From: a virus
DNA: 20,614 bases
Strand: one strand, 5' to 3'
IMG/VR virus record: IMGVR_UViG_3300009093_000139
Location: 1 to 20,614 of that record
In this document: in pieces, positions 14,194-20,614 of the stretch
Numbering within the stretch: the stretch's first letter is position 1
Layout: the number at the start of each line of letters is the position of its first letter
Made by a program: the position numbers and the translations under genes
The notes under the pieces: generated by a model
What the model saw: the letters and a program-made list of their open reading frames with translations, nothing else
Told to the model about the DNA's origin: nothing
The model's database searches: none

Positions 14194-14412
14194 TTAGGAG
14201 AACAGAGCGTCAGCGCTCAGGGTGCGGAGCGGCAGAAAAGAAAGCCCTTGCGCCCACTCCGCATATTTTGGGTCGTCAAGGAGACTGAGAGGACAGGCCC
14301 ATAGACCCGCCATGATGGAATTGGTGATCGCCTTCGGGGCGAGATCATCTGACACACCAAGAGCAAGCAGAGCGTCTTTCTGCTGCACGCTCATCAGCAG
14401 CCAGGATGGCAT
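14194..14412 (-). CDS. Small hypothetical protein (72 residues)
   Basis: The frame starts ATG at 14412 in a TAATG overlap with the upstream gene and ends TAA at 14194. The product (MPSWLLMSVQQKDALLALGV, later LLDDPKYAEWAQGLSFLP) is mainly helical with a Trp-rich pattern and no membrane segment. It could be a small assembly factor for the flanking adhesin-like proteins, as small chaperones often follow fibres. That is inference; the family is not recognised. Confidence 0.6.
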   Translation of the reverse strand: MPSWLLMSVQQKDALLALGVSDDLAPKAITNSIMAGLWACPLSLLDDPKYAEWAQGLSFLPLRTLSADALFS

Positions 14413-14705
14413 TAGTCTTCGATCTGGCTGGTGATCGCGGCAACCAGCGTGCCAGAGGTGCGCGTGAAGTTAACCCGCATAGACATAGGCATGGCGTTGT
14501 CGATCGGACAGTTTGCATTGGTAGTGAGCGCGATTGCCGTGCCCGTGGCATCCGTCATGTTCGACCATGAGCCATCAGGATTCGGGCCAGTCTGGAGATT
14601 GACTGTTCCAACCCACGTTCCCGTAAGTTGGAGCCAGCCATTTTGCACGGTGATTGGCAGGCCTGGGCCCGTGGCCGCAAGCGTGTCCTGTTGCCGGTTA
14701 GCCAT
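14412..14705 (-). CDS. Small beta-rich virion-type protein (97 residues)
   Basis: The product starts MANRQQDTLAATGPGLPITV and contains GWLQLTGTWVGTVNLQ at about 23-38, GSWSNMTDATG, and a C-terminal MRVNFTRTSGTLVAAITSQ. This is a compact beta-sandwich pattern seen in small phage virion proteins. AGGAG stands seven bases before the ATG at 14705, a strong ribosome site. It lies nine bases after the 408-residue protein stop and is coupled to the 72-residue gene. The exact role is unknown. Confidence 0.65.
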   Translation of the reverse strand: MANRQQDTLAATGPGLPITVQNGWLQLTGTWVGTVNLQTGPNPDGSWSNMTDATGTAIALTTNANCPIDNAMPMSMRVNFTRTSGTLVAAITSQIED

Positions 14706-14714
14706 ATCTGGCTC

Positions 14715-15941
14715 CTAAGTCGTCATCTGCTGAAGTTGAGCTGCGGTGAACCACAGGTTTTGATCGATGGCGAAGCGCTCGGTCCAGCCATTCAGAGGCA
14801 ATGTGGCGGCGCCATTGTTGGAAAGCACGAAATGCGTTGCGGATGGTGAAAGGACACCGCCTGTCCGCGTGTAGACAGCGCCACCATTGACGCAGAGCGC
14901 CATATTGCCGGCCGCATCCATGCAGGCCGCGACCTTGTTCAACTGGCCGTTCGGCTTCCACTCGCCGCCCGTGGTGTTGAGGTTAACCGAGGCCGAGAAC
15001 TGAACGTTGTTGCCCGTGAGCAGCTTGCAGTTGGTCACACCGTCAGAGACCCACAGGCCGCCGATATCCGTGACGTAGTTGTAACCCTGCCAGTAGGCGG
15101 CGTATGCGCCCTTGATGATGCCCGACAGCGGGCCGGCGTCGGTGTTCAATGCCCAGGGCGTTTCGTGGAAGATCGAACCGAATGCAGATCCGACAATCGT
15201 CGGATAATGCATAGGATCGATGTTCAGGCTTTGAAGCTGCCCCGTGACATTGAAGAAATCGACAGCGACCTGATCGCCAGAGGTTGCGAGTTGAAGCCCG
15301 AATGTCGGGTTGGTAACGGCTGTCTGAGTTACGAGGGTCTTGACGTAGGTCCCATTGACCAATTGCGAGGTGATGTCGATCGGCGTCGTGAAGTTGTCGA
15401 AGGTCAGGAAGACGTTCCCCGTACCCGTCACCCTCTTGATGAACGGGATCATGACCCGATTGGCTGATGCGGAAGTGGTTGCCTGGACAATCGTCGCGTT
15501 CGCCGCGCCGGCAGTTAGGAGTGTAGCTGCATTGGCAGAACCATCGGCGCCGACCTGGTTCTTCGCGGTCGTCATACTGTTGCCGACAGTCCAGCTACCC
15601 GTCTGGGTCAGATCGCGGTTCCAGAGCCCGAGCGTGCCTATGTTCTGGAACGAGACAGTGCCTTTGGTGGATCGACGCATCCCTAGCGCCGCCGTCGATG
15701 TCAAACCACCTGCCGCATTCGGAATGAAGCAGGCATTCGCAACACCACTGTCGCGGAAGAACCTGCCATCATTGTTGTTATTGCCGTAGGTCTGGAATCC
15801 ACCCTTAACGGTGTTGGCAACGAAGTTGATGTCGTATGTGAAGTCGGCAATCGTGCCTGTCAGGGTTGACCATGGCCCGACCAATGGGTTGTACAGCGGA
15901 GCCCTGATTGGAGAGCGGAGCGGCGAACGCAGGATCGTCAT
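14715..15941 (-). CDS. Candidate receptor-binding or lectin-like virion protein (408 residues)
   Basis: The N-terminus has repeated RSPLRSPIRAPLYNPL, a short pattern typical of phage or prophage surface proteins. A carbohydrate-binding-module-like segment (about 106-245: LWNRDLTQTGSW through VDFFNVTGQLQ) precedes a C-terminal region resembling concanavalin A-like LamG folds, ending WTERFAIDQNLWFTAAQLQQMT. There is no collagen repeat, coiled coil or visible enzyme motif. The ATG at 15941 overlaps the previous stop (ATGA). A host-binding role is inferred from these patterns. Its location before terminase is unlike P22, where the tailspike is after the ejection genes. Confidence 0.7.
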   Translation of the reverse strand: MTILRSPLRSPIRAPLYNPLVGPWSTLTGTIADFTYDINFVANTVKGGFQTYGNNNNDGRFFRDSGVANACFIPNAAGGLTSTAALGMRRSTKGTVSFQNIGTLGLWNRDLTQTGSWTVGNSMTTAKNQVGADGSANAATLLTAGAANATIVQATTSASANRVMIPFIKRVTGTGNVFLTFDNFTTPIDITSQLVNGTYVKTLVTQTAVTNPTFGLQLATSGDQVAVDFFNVTGQLQSLNIDPMHYPTIVGSAFGSIFHETPWALNTDAGPLSGIIKGAYAAYWQGYNYVTDIGGLWVSDGVTNCKLLTGNNVQFSASVNLNTTGGEWKPNGQLNKVAACMDAAGNMALCVNGGAVYTRTGGVLSPSATHFVLSNNGAATLPLNGWTERFAIDQNLWFTAAQLQQMTT

Positions 15942-16144
15942 TGGACCGGGATGACCTTGTCCAGGTCGATGCCCGCGATTTCATAAGCAGCCTTGACCGC
16001 AACAGACTGAGCCAGAGGCGCATAGGCGAAATGCACGCCCGCAATCAGATCGAGCATGTTGTCCACACCGAATTCAGACGCATAGCGAGCGCAGTGCTCT
16101 ACTAGAGCTATGCCGTCTGGTTGGTCGGTCTGGGTTTCGGGCAT
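15938..16144 (-). CDS. Small hypothetical protein, first gene of adhesin cassette
   Basis: From ATG at 16144 the product is 68 residues (MPETQTDQPDGIALVEHCAR ... DLDKVIPVQ), helical with a hydrophobic centre (LIAGVHFAYAPLAQ). GAGGGA stands just upstream and decides this start. An ATG at 16210 would add 22 residues (MNRQPQTAAKFLRWLV) but has no clear ribosome site. It overlaps the 408-residue gene by ATGA and is the first gene after the early terminator. No family is recognised. Confidence 0.6.
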   Translation of the reverse strand: MPETQTDQPDGIALVEHCARYASEFGVDNMLDLIAGVHFAYAPLAQSVAVKAAYEIAGIDLDKVIPVQ

Positions 16145-16321
16145 CGCATCCCTCGAATTGGTCACGAGCCACCGCAGAAACTTAGCGGCTGTCTGAGGCT
16201 GTCGGTTCATAGCGCTTACCGCCACCGCTCCCCGACTATCTTCGCGTGACGTGCTGCCCCGGCTCGTGATGGGCTTTGCCGGCGGCGACCTCGATCGATC
16301 AGCGCTTATCCCGAAACCATG

Positions 16322-16335
16322 TGCGTCTTAACGCG
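16322..16335. repeat. Copy 4 of the TTAACGC-type motif at the early/late boundary
   Basis: TGCGTCTTAACGCG contains GCGT-CTTA-ACGC, a short inverted repeat with the same CTTAACGC core as the element before coat. It sits in the non-coding stretch 16145-16442, between the early operon terminator and the adhesin cassette. In the rest of this stretch I see no gene and no convincing promoter. Confidence 0.35.
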
Positions 16336-16350
16336 GATGGGGAGGCCGGC

Positions 16351-16383
16351 AAACGGAAAGCCCGCGCGATTTCTCGGCGGGCT
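16351..16383 (-). terminator. Terminator of the early operon
   Basis: A seven-base-pair stem AGCCCGC/GCGGGCT (16359-16365 with 16377-16383) with an eleven-base loop is followed on the minus strand by TTCCGTTT. It lies about 60 bases after the stop of the 204-residue gene and marks the end of the early/middle transcript. Confidence 0.7.
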
Positions 16384-16387
16384 CTGA

Positions 16388-16400
16388 GACGCAAAGCGTC
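16388..16400. other. Tight hairpin beside the early terminator
   Basis: GACGC-AAA-GCGTC is a five-base-pair perfect inverted repeat with a three-base loop, five bases before the terminator stem in minus-strand order. It may be part of the terminator or an operator. Confidence 0.35.
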
Positions 16401-16442
16401 ACGATAGAATTTCCTGCACAGTCGGTGATTTGCGCAGGTAAG

Positions 16443-17057
16443 TCAAGTCCCCTCATAATGGCGCGAAAGCGAGTTAAGTCCACTCACCAGCCATGCCTTC
16501 ATGGGTGAATTCAGCGTGCGCAAATGATCCATGTCTTCGACGCAGACCGCATTGACGGTGTGGAGAACCTTGCGCCCAGTGTTGATATCCCCGCAGGAGA
16601 GCAGCAGATCGCGAAGCTTCGTCATCTTGGCGCGCGCCTTCGCAGCTCGATCACCGCGAGCCTCGTCGTCCTCGCCCGAACTGCCGCGCACTGCGAACAT
16701 ATTCTGAGCTTTTGCGCTCGGAAACGCTACGCCAGTTAGGCCATAGTATGAGGACATGTCTTCGCTATAGCGATTGCCAGCATCGTGCTGGGCTTTGTTG
16801 ATCACTCCATCCTTGAGTAGGCGCCCGAGGAGATAGCCCCAGTGAGGATCGCCGGCCAACTGCTGTGCGGTCTCATTCTTCGTTCCATGTATTCCGTAGT
16901 GACGCACACGCCGATCGATTGCGGGCTGCATGTTCATTTCGATATTTGCCTCCTTGGAGCGTGAGATTTGGCCCGATGCTGTGCGAGGAACATTCGGCTT
17001 TAGGGGGCGCCCTCGTTTCGCCCGTAGCTTCTGTGCCTGTGTGCGTGCTTTACCCAT
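16443..17057 (-). CDS. Basic hypothetical protein with N-terminal AT-hook-like motif
   Basis: This 204-residue protein starts MGKARTQAQKLRAKRGRPLKPN, with RGRP as an AT-hook-like core. It continues with GRLLKDGVINKAQHDAG (about 78-94), YSEDMSSYYGLTG and GDINTGRKVLHTVNAVCVED near 156-175. I recognise this layout from uncharacterised proteins in rhizobial prophages. No enzyme motif is seen. It is the last gene of the early operon, next to the late genes, where a late-gene activator could be encoded; that role is speculation. AAGGA lies nine bases before the ATG. Confidence 0.7.
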   Translation of the reverse strand: MGKARTQAQKLRAKRGRPLKPNVPRTASGQISRSKEANIEMNMQPAIDRRVRHYGIHGTKNETAQQLAGDPHWGYLLGRLLKDGVINKAQHDAGNRYSEDMSSYYGLTGVAFPSAKAQNMFAVRGSSGEDDEARGDRAAKARAKMTKLRDLLLSCGDINTGRKVLHTVNAVCVEDMDHLRTLNSPMKAWLVSGLNSLSRHYEGT

Positions 17058-17060
17058 TGG

Positions 17061-17267
17061 CTAGTCCTTGGCTTCGAAAAGAACGCATCCAAACTTTGGG
17101 CCTACAATCATTCCCCAGCCCTCATCCCCTTCGACCATACATTCGTTGTCCTTCATGTCGGGGGGGATGCTGTAGCCGATATGCCAACGTTCACAGTTGC
17201 CGAAACCATTAGGGTTGCCAAAATAGGTATCGCTGAAATGTTTGCACTTATCGCAAGTTTCGCTCAT
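17061..17267 (-). CDS. Cys-rich mini protein, probable zinc binder
   Basis: From ATG at 17267, preceded by a strong GGAGG site, the product is 68 residues. Cys5 and Cys8 form a CxxC in TCDKCKHF, with further Cys25 (NCERWH), Cys43 and Cys61. This resembles small Cys-rich phage proteins that bind zinc or an Fe-S group. The longer frame to 17393 has no ribosome site and overlaps the upstream gene, so it is rejected. Function is unknown. Confidence 0.65.
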   Translation of the reverse strand: MSETCDKCKHFSDTYFGNPNGFGNCERWHIGYSIPPDMKDNECMVEGDEGWGMIVGPKFGCVLFEAKD

Positions 17268-17280
17268 TCCCTGCCTCCGT

Positions 17281-17511
17281 TTATCGTGTTGGTCTGAGAT
17301 CGAGCGCGGAACGGCCCGGAATGGGGTCGCCGCACACGCGAGCGGTGAGGTTCCTGGTATCGGGCGGTATTTCAGCCAACCTTGCTGCGACATCAGCCGG
17401 GTTCGGGAAAACTTCGCGCTCGGAAAGGCCTGCCTGGCGGCGCAGCCGCGTCATTTCCCGCATTTCATCGCTGCGCCGGGCCTTGTATTTCGCGTGCGTG
17501 GATTTGCTCAC
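17281..17511 (-). CDS. Basic small hypothetical protein, GTG start
   Basis: The start GTG at 17511 overlaps the previous stop (GTGA), and GGAGAAA stands seven bases upstream, which supports it. The product is 76 residues: a basic N-terminus (SKSTHAKYKARRSDEMREMTRLRR) and a Pro-containing C-terminus with CGDPIPGRSALDL. It may bind nucleic acid given its charge. No family is recognised. Confidence 0.55.
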   Translation of the reverse strand: MSKSTHAKYKARRSDEMREMTRLRRQAGLSEREVFPNPADVAARLAEIPPDTRNLTARVCGDPIPGRSALDLRPTR

Positions 17512-17744
17512 AGCGTTTCTCCATAGGGGTTAGGAAGCCCGAGCCGCCGGCTTCGCTCGTAGGTTATCCAGCGCAGGATGGTGGCCTCTTGAACTTCAAG
17601 CCGAGCCGCGAGGTCGGCAGTGTCATTGCCCAATCGAAAGAGGTCGTAGGCCATTTGAGACCGAGTGCGGCGATGCCTTATCGGCTTCCTTACGACAAGC
17701 GGCTGCTTCCACCTTTCCCTGCCGGCATATCCAATAAGCGTCAT
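17508..17744 (-). CDS. Small helix-turn-helix protein
   Basis: The 78-residue product has a basic N-terminal arm (RKPIRHRRTRSQMAYDLFR) and a helix-turn-helix at about 41-62: DTADLAARLEVQEATILRWI, in which the second helix TILRWI is a typical recognition helix. It ends GLPNPYGETL. It overlaps both neighbours by four bases (ATGA at 17741, GTGA at 17508). A DNA-binding regulator within the early operon is the likely role; the targets are unknown. Confidence 0.7.
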   Translation of the reverse strand: MTLIGYAGRERWKQPLVVRKPIRHRRTRSQMAYDLFRLGNDTADLAARLEVQEATILRWITYERSRRLGLPNPYGETL

Positions 17745-18373
17745 GCCTTGCGCTCCGTATCGTGGCCAATCTTGGATGCGATCTGGCGAGGTTTCTTGAG
17801 TGCATCGAGGCGCGCCTGGCGATCTGCGCTAAGACCGAGATGTGCGGCGGCCTGATGTTTCGGATACCCGGCGCCGAAAGTCTCGGTCAATTCAGCAACG
17901 CGGCGCCTCACGGCCGGGTTCTGGCGCTCCATTTCGATCAGGTGGCGTTTCTGGTCGTCTGCAGCGCGCTCGATCAACTTCGATGCTTCGACCCGAAGCG
18001 ACGAAAGTTCCGCCAAGAACGGGGTCAGAATCCAGCGGGCGCGCTTGGCAAATTCCGCACAGGTCGGCATGAACTGGCCGGTGTGGCTTTCGACGCGGCC
18101 GGCAAGGAAGTCATTCGCAGTTTCGCTCACCGCCCATTCCGGCAGGTCTCTGCAGGCCGCCAGGTATTCGCTGGCAAGACTTGAGGCCTCTGTGTCTGGT
18201 TGTGCGCGGAACTGCCGCCGAAGTCGGATGACGGCATCCCCGATCTGCTCTGATCGGCACGGCTTCATGAGACCGTTGATTGCCTCGACGCGGAGCCTGA
18301 TTTGCTCGGCCCTGATGCGATATCGTTCCGGAAGCTTGGCATATGGGTCAAGAGAAATAACATTAGCCGGCAT
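17741..18373 (-). CDS. Putative replication-associated protein (possible helicase-loader type)
   Basis: The 210-residue product includes EYLAACRDLPEWAVSETAND (about 69-88) followed by GQFMPTCAEFAKRAR (about 98-112). I recognise this arrangement from phage proteins encoded next to DUF1376 genes, some annotated as replication or primosomal proteins. The C-terminal half is a long charged helix region. The start ATG at 18373 has a full AAGGAGG nine bases upstream, the best ribosome site of the window. It overlaps the DUF1376 gene by eleven bases. No ATPase motif is seen, so helicase loading is only a guess from context. Confidence 0.6.
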   Translation of the reverse strand: MPANVISLDPYAKLPERYRIRAEQIRLRVEAINGLMKPCRSEQIGDAVIRLRRQFRAQPDTEASSLASEYLAACRDLPEWAVSETANDFLAGRVESHTGQFMPTCAEFAKRARWILTPFLAELSSLRVEASKLIERAADDQKRHLIEMERQNPAVRRRVAELTETFGAGYPKHQAAAHLGLSADRQARLDALKKPRQIASKIGHDTERKA

Positions 18374-18839
18374 TGGCGAATGCCTCCTTCAATTCATCAA
18401 TCGGGGAATTTTTTCTCTCAGAAAAAGATTTATCTTTTTCTTTGGTGGTTATGAATGGATGGCATTCGTCGAGCATCGCTTGAGCATCAATGTTTTTCGT
18501 TTTATTCCAACGAGTTGTCGCAGCACCCTTTGCTTTCCCGCTTCTATCGACCGCCAATCGACGTTCTTTCTTGAGCCTTTTTTGACCCCACCGTTTGCTG
18601 CGGCCGTCGAAGGTCCAGAACGCCATAATGATGGATTTCATCTTCATCCAGCGAGCCGACGAGAGACCCGCGATCCTCGCAAGCATCTCATCGTCGTCAG
18701 CAAGGGTATTGCTAGGCGACGACCACGCAGCCATGAGAAGCATCAGGTAAGCCCCGTGCTCTTCCGTCGTCAGATGACGCGTGTCGCGCTGGTAATCGTC
18801 GACCCACAGCGGCATGTAGGGAAGGCGCTTCTTGCTCAT
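18363..18839 (-). CDS. YdaU/DUF1376 family replication-type protein
   Basis: The 158-residue product opens MSKKRLPYMPLWVDDY, then RHLTTEEHGAYLMLLMAAW (21-39). This is the hallmark of the DUF1376 N-terminal domain of YdaU-like phage proteins, a winged-helix fold associated with replication initiation. IAGLSSARWMKMKSIIMAFW continues the domain. The C-terminal part is Lys-rich and shorter than in full-length YdaU. It overlaps its neighbours by ATGA at 18836 and by eleven bases at its 3' end. The probable role is in phage DNA replication, from family and context. Confidence 0.8.
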   Translation of the reverse strand: MSKKRLPYMPLWVDDYQRDTRHLTTEEHGAYLMLLMAAWSSPSNTLADDDEMLARIAGLSSARWMKMKSIIMAFWTFDGRSKRWGQKRLKKERRLAVDRSGKAKGAATTRWNKTKNIDAQAMLDECHPFITTKEKDKSFSERKNSPIDELKEAFANAG

Positions 18840-19054
18840 TCGGCTGCCTCTTGCATCTGGCGCAGCCTTTCAGCCGATGCGCGATACTCAAAAGCCGCCT
18901 GCTTGAGGACAACCAGCTCCCGGCGCTTCTGATCGATTTCGTGGTCAGGACGCTTCTTCTGGCCTTGGCCGAAGTCGGCAAGCCAGGATGCCTTGGCGTA
19001 GATCATCAGATCGATCTCTGCCGCCATATCCAAGGAGGCTATACGGTCGCTCAT
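18836..19054 (-). CDS. Small helical hypothetical protein (72 residues)
   Basis: The product starts MSDRIASLDMAAEIDLMIY and has a charged helix (HEIDQKRRELVVLKQAAFEYR, about 38-58) with coiled-coil character, ending RLRQMQEAAE. It overlaps the nuclease gene and the DUF1376 gene by four bases each. No family is recognised; the setting suggests a replication or recombination accessory protein. Confidence 0.6.
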   Translation of the reverse strand: MSDRIASLDMAAEIDLMIYAKASWLADFGQGQKKRPDHEIDQKRRELVVLKQAAFEYRASAERLRQMQEAAE

Positions 19055-19422
19055 TTGGCCACCTCAACGGTGATCTGGTAGAGCACCTTCATGAGCTTCT
19101 GAGTGCGCGAGAAGCCTCGGGGAACAACTCCCTTGACGTCGATGCAGCGGAACCGATCGGCGATATGGTCCCAGAAACAGAAATCGGGCTTGTAGGACCC
19201 TATCTTGTCGCCATTGACGGTCAGGTCGTATTTCTTGTGAATGGCGAGGCCAGATATCTCACCCTTGCGCTCACGGATCTTCAGTTGCGCGTAATATTCG
19301 CCCTCCGCCTGGCTATCGAAGCGGATGCCGTCTATCGTGCATTTCTTGGCGCCGTACTTATTGGAGCCCGGCACCTTAATGCCGAGCTTGCGCCCCTCTG
19401 CCACAGAAAGGCGCGCAGCCAT
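19051..19422 (-). CDS. DUF1064-type phage nuclease (PD-(D/E)xK-like)
   Basis: From ATG at 19422 the product is 123 residues. NKYGAKKCTIDGIRFDSQAE at 21-40 is the DUF1064 signature, with E40 the helix Glu. SYKPDFCFW (D80) and IDVKG (D95-V-K97) complete a PD-(D/E)xK nuclease pattern. The family is thought to act as an endonuclease in phage recombination or DNA processing. The start is set by GGAGGG about ten bases upstream and by a TGATG junction with the small membrane gene; the frame from 19524 would cover that gene and is rejected. Confidence 0.8.
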   Translation of the reverse strand: MAARLSVAEGRKLGIKVPGSNKYGAKKCTIDGIRFDSQAEGEYYAQLKIRERKGEISGLAIHKKYDLTVNGDKIGSYKPDFCFWDHIADRFRCIDVKGVVPRGFSRTQKLMKVLYQITVEVAK

Positions 19423-19595
19423 CAGCCGAGCGCCCTCCACGCCATCATGAGGCACTGCCCTGCTCCGTAGAGAGCAAGGAGGCTGAAGAGTGTTGCTACC
19501 GTCCATGTTGCTCCTGATGCCCATGGCGGGAGCTTTGGATCTGGTTCTTCTATCCAGGGCTCTGGAATGCGAGAGTGGTCGAGGGGGGCGGTCAT
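19422..19595 (-). CDS. 57-residue single-span membrane protein
   Basis: The frame starts ATG at 19595, overlapping the previous stop (ATGA), and ends TGA at 19422, overlapping the nuclease start (TGATG). The product has a Pro-rich acidic head (MTAPLDHSRIPEPWIEEPDP) and a hydrophobic span at about 31-52 (WTVATLFSLLALYGAGQ and on) ending in AWRALG. It was hidden under an out-of-place extension of the nuclease frame. Exact junctions at both ends support it. A membrane-anchored accessory protein next to the prohibitin-like one is possible. Confidence 0.6.
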   Translation of the reverse strand: MTAPLDHSRIPEPWIEEPDPKLPPWASGATWTVATLFSLLALYGAGQCLMMAWRALG

Positions 19596-20011
19596 GGCGT
19601 CACCGGACGCTTGCCGGCTTCTAGGATCGGCAAGCCCGCCTCAGTCGGCACGTAGATAACATCGCGGCCAACATGGCCGGTGTTCTCCAGCATCTCGATA
19701 TAGCGCCAACGCAGATAGCCTTCCGGCCCGCCTAGACCTTCGGCAATGATGCGGTTGGCTTCTGCAACGCCCTTCGCGCGCTCGACTTCGGCCTTTGCTG
19801 TCAGAGCCGAGGCATCGAACAGCGCTTGGGCTTCAAGAACCTTGACGCGCCGAGTGCTTTCCGCGCTGGCGAGTTGCGCCTCGCCTTCCATGCGCTGGGA
19901 ATAGACATTGTATTGAGGGTAGACGTAACTGCATCCGCCGATGCCGCTCACGAGAACAACGCCCACTCCGATAATGGCGCCAAAGATTGCTGTGCCTGAA
20001 CTCAAGGTCAT
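19592..20011 (-). CDS. Minimal prohibitin-like membrane protein
   Basis: The 139-residue product has a membrane span (about 7-27, GTAIFGAIIGVGVVLVSGIGG), a short extracytoplasmic or linker part with YPQYNVYSQRMEGEAQLA, a long Ala/Glu coiled coil (about 38-90) and the conserved end VIYVPTEAGLPILEAG (118-133). This end matches the C-terminus of phage-encoded SPFH/prohibitin-like proteins. The main SPFH domain is absent. AAAGGAGA lies directly before the ATG at 20011. It may remodel the membrane or the HflKC-FtsH system as in related phage proteins; this is inference. Confidence 0.7.
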   Translation of the reverse strand: MTLSSGTAIFGAIIGVGVVLVSGIGGCSYVYPQYNVYSQRMEGEAQLASAESTRRVKVLEAQALFDASALTAKAEVERAKGVAEANRIIAEGLGGPEGYLRWRYIEMLENTGHVGRDVIYVPTEAGLPILEAGKRPVTP

Positions 20012-20310
20012 TCTCCTTTGGGTTGATCGAAAACTGCCGAAAGATCGACGCCGACGAGTTCAGCCACACGCTTGAGCAGCGCGACTTTCTCGTCCATTTC
20101 GCAGTGAGGCTCGCCGTTGCGCTCATCGTATTCCTTGGCGCGGAGGAGCAATTTTTTCATATCCTCCACTTCCTTCTTGAGCGCGTCGAACTCGTGCTGC
20201 TGCACAAATACGGTCGGTACCGCTCCGGGCCATAACGGAACCGGGTTGGCCTGGAACAGGTGATTGTATTTTTCAGAATAGTGGTCACCCACCATCGACA
20301 TCGTGCACAT
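20008..20310 (-). CDS. Hypothetical phage protein (100 residues)
   Basis: From ATG at 20310 the product starts MCTMSMVGDHYSEKYNHLF, a start I recognise from uncharacterised phage proteins. It has a Pro-rich stretch (NPVPLWPGAVPTV) and a C-terminal coiled coil (EFDALKKEVEDMKKLLLRAKEYD). GGAGA stands eight bases upstream and decides the start over the in-frame ATG at 20349. It overlaps the prohibitin-like gene (ATGA). Function is unknown. Confidence 0.7.
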   Translation of the reverse strand: MCTMSMVGDHYSEKYNHLFQANPVPLWPGAVPTVFVQQHEFDALKKEVEDMKKLLLRAKEYDERNGEPHCEMDEKVALLKRVAELVGVDLSAVFDQPKGE

Positions 20311-20312
20311 CG

Positions 20313-20614
20313 TTATTCTCCGCGATTTCTGGGCAAATCCATTCTGCAAGTCCCTGCCCCCAACCCCTCAACCTGATGGCAATGGAAAGCCTCGTCTTGA
20401 TGCTCAAGAAGCGCACGAAGAGAGGCGGTTTTCTCGATGAATGCGGCATGTTCTTTCCTCGCTTTCTGGAGCAATTCGCGCTCTTCTTTTGCCTTTGCCG
20501 CTGCCTGGTGGAGTTCCTTCATCTCCCGGAACTCGACATAGGCGGCTTCCTTGTTCCAGAAGGCGCGAACGCGGCGTTCGGTCCACTGCCACTCTGGAAC
20601 GTCCCGGTGTGGGA
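20313..20614 (-). CDS. Partial coiled-coil protein, 5' end outside window
   Basis: The frame is open from the right edge to TAA at 20313 (about 100 codons seen). It includes VPEWQWTERRVRAFWNKEAA, then a charged coiled coil (MKELHQAAAKAKEERELLQ and onward), and ends RMDLPRNRGE. An internal ATG at 20522 is possible, but the coding style continues upstream, so a longer gene is favoured. There are no recognised motifs. Confidence 0.6.
   Translation of the reverse strand, partial: PHRDVPEWQWTERRVRAFWNKEAAYVEFREMKELHQAAAKAKEERELLQKARKEHAAFIEKTASLRALLEHQDEAFHCHQVEGLGAGTCRMDLPRNRGE

Noticed and set aside
18045-18932. A plus-strand frame of 295 codons in the replication region
   Set aside because: It lies opposite the DUF1376 and 210-residue genes, which have clear family signatures and ribosome sites.

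Overview
The window is a stretch of tailed-phage or prophage genome in which every supported gene is on the minus strand, so transcription runs from position 20614 towards position 1. The gene set and order of the virion module follow the P22 type of short-tailed phage: small terminase, large terminase, portal, scaffold, coat, gp4-like and gp10-like head-completion proteins, then a gp7-like ejection protein. Moderate-to-high GC, the CtrA-era style of small accessory genes, and the family look of several early proteins suggest an alphaproteobacterial (probably Rhizobiales) host. That host call is inference from protein style only. I see no integrase, lysis gene, tRNA or CRISPR array.

Layout in transcription order. 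(a) 20614-16443, an early/middle operon: a partial coiled-coil protein, a 100-residue protein, a minimal prohibitin-like membrane protein, a 57-residue membrane protein, a DUF1064-type nuclease, a YdaU/DUF1376 replication-type protein with a possible helicase-loader-like partner, a small helix-turn-helix protein, a Cys-rich mini protein and a basic protein with an AT-hook-like start. It ends at a hairpin-plus-T-tract terminator at 16351-16383. (b) 16144-13219, a cassette of probable virion or adhesin proteins, including a 408-residue candidate receptor-binding protein, closed by a strong terminator at 13534-13557. (c) 13210-9135, a Zn-ribbon protein, small terminase, large terminase and portal. 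(d) 9138-8138, five very small genes, two of them Lys-rich and one a lipoprotein. (e) 7949-5284, scaffold, coat and two small proteins. (f) 5287-1, gp4, gp10, a tail-fibre-like protein, an unknown beta-rich protein, an aspartyl-hydroxylase-like oxygenase, a GNAT acetyltransferase and the start of an ejection protein.

The genes are packed very tightly. Many junctions are ATGA, GTGA, TGATG or TAATG overlaps, which both support the chosen starts and point to translational coupling. The only sizeable gaps flank the scaffold and coat genes and the early/late boundary. These gaps hold hairpins, two of which overlap the ribosome binding sites of scaffold and coat, and a recurring TTAACGC-type motif.

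The most unusual points are: two enzymes, an Fe(II)/2-oxoglutarate hydroxylase and an acetyltransferase, embedded and coupled inside the tail/ejection gene string; a gp10 homologue enlarged by about 160 residues through a tandem Gly-rich repeat; the adhesin cassette lying before the terminase instead of after the tail genes; and the candidate RNA control elements at scaffold and coat. No single unknown system stands out beyond these.
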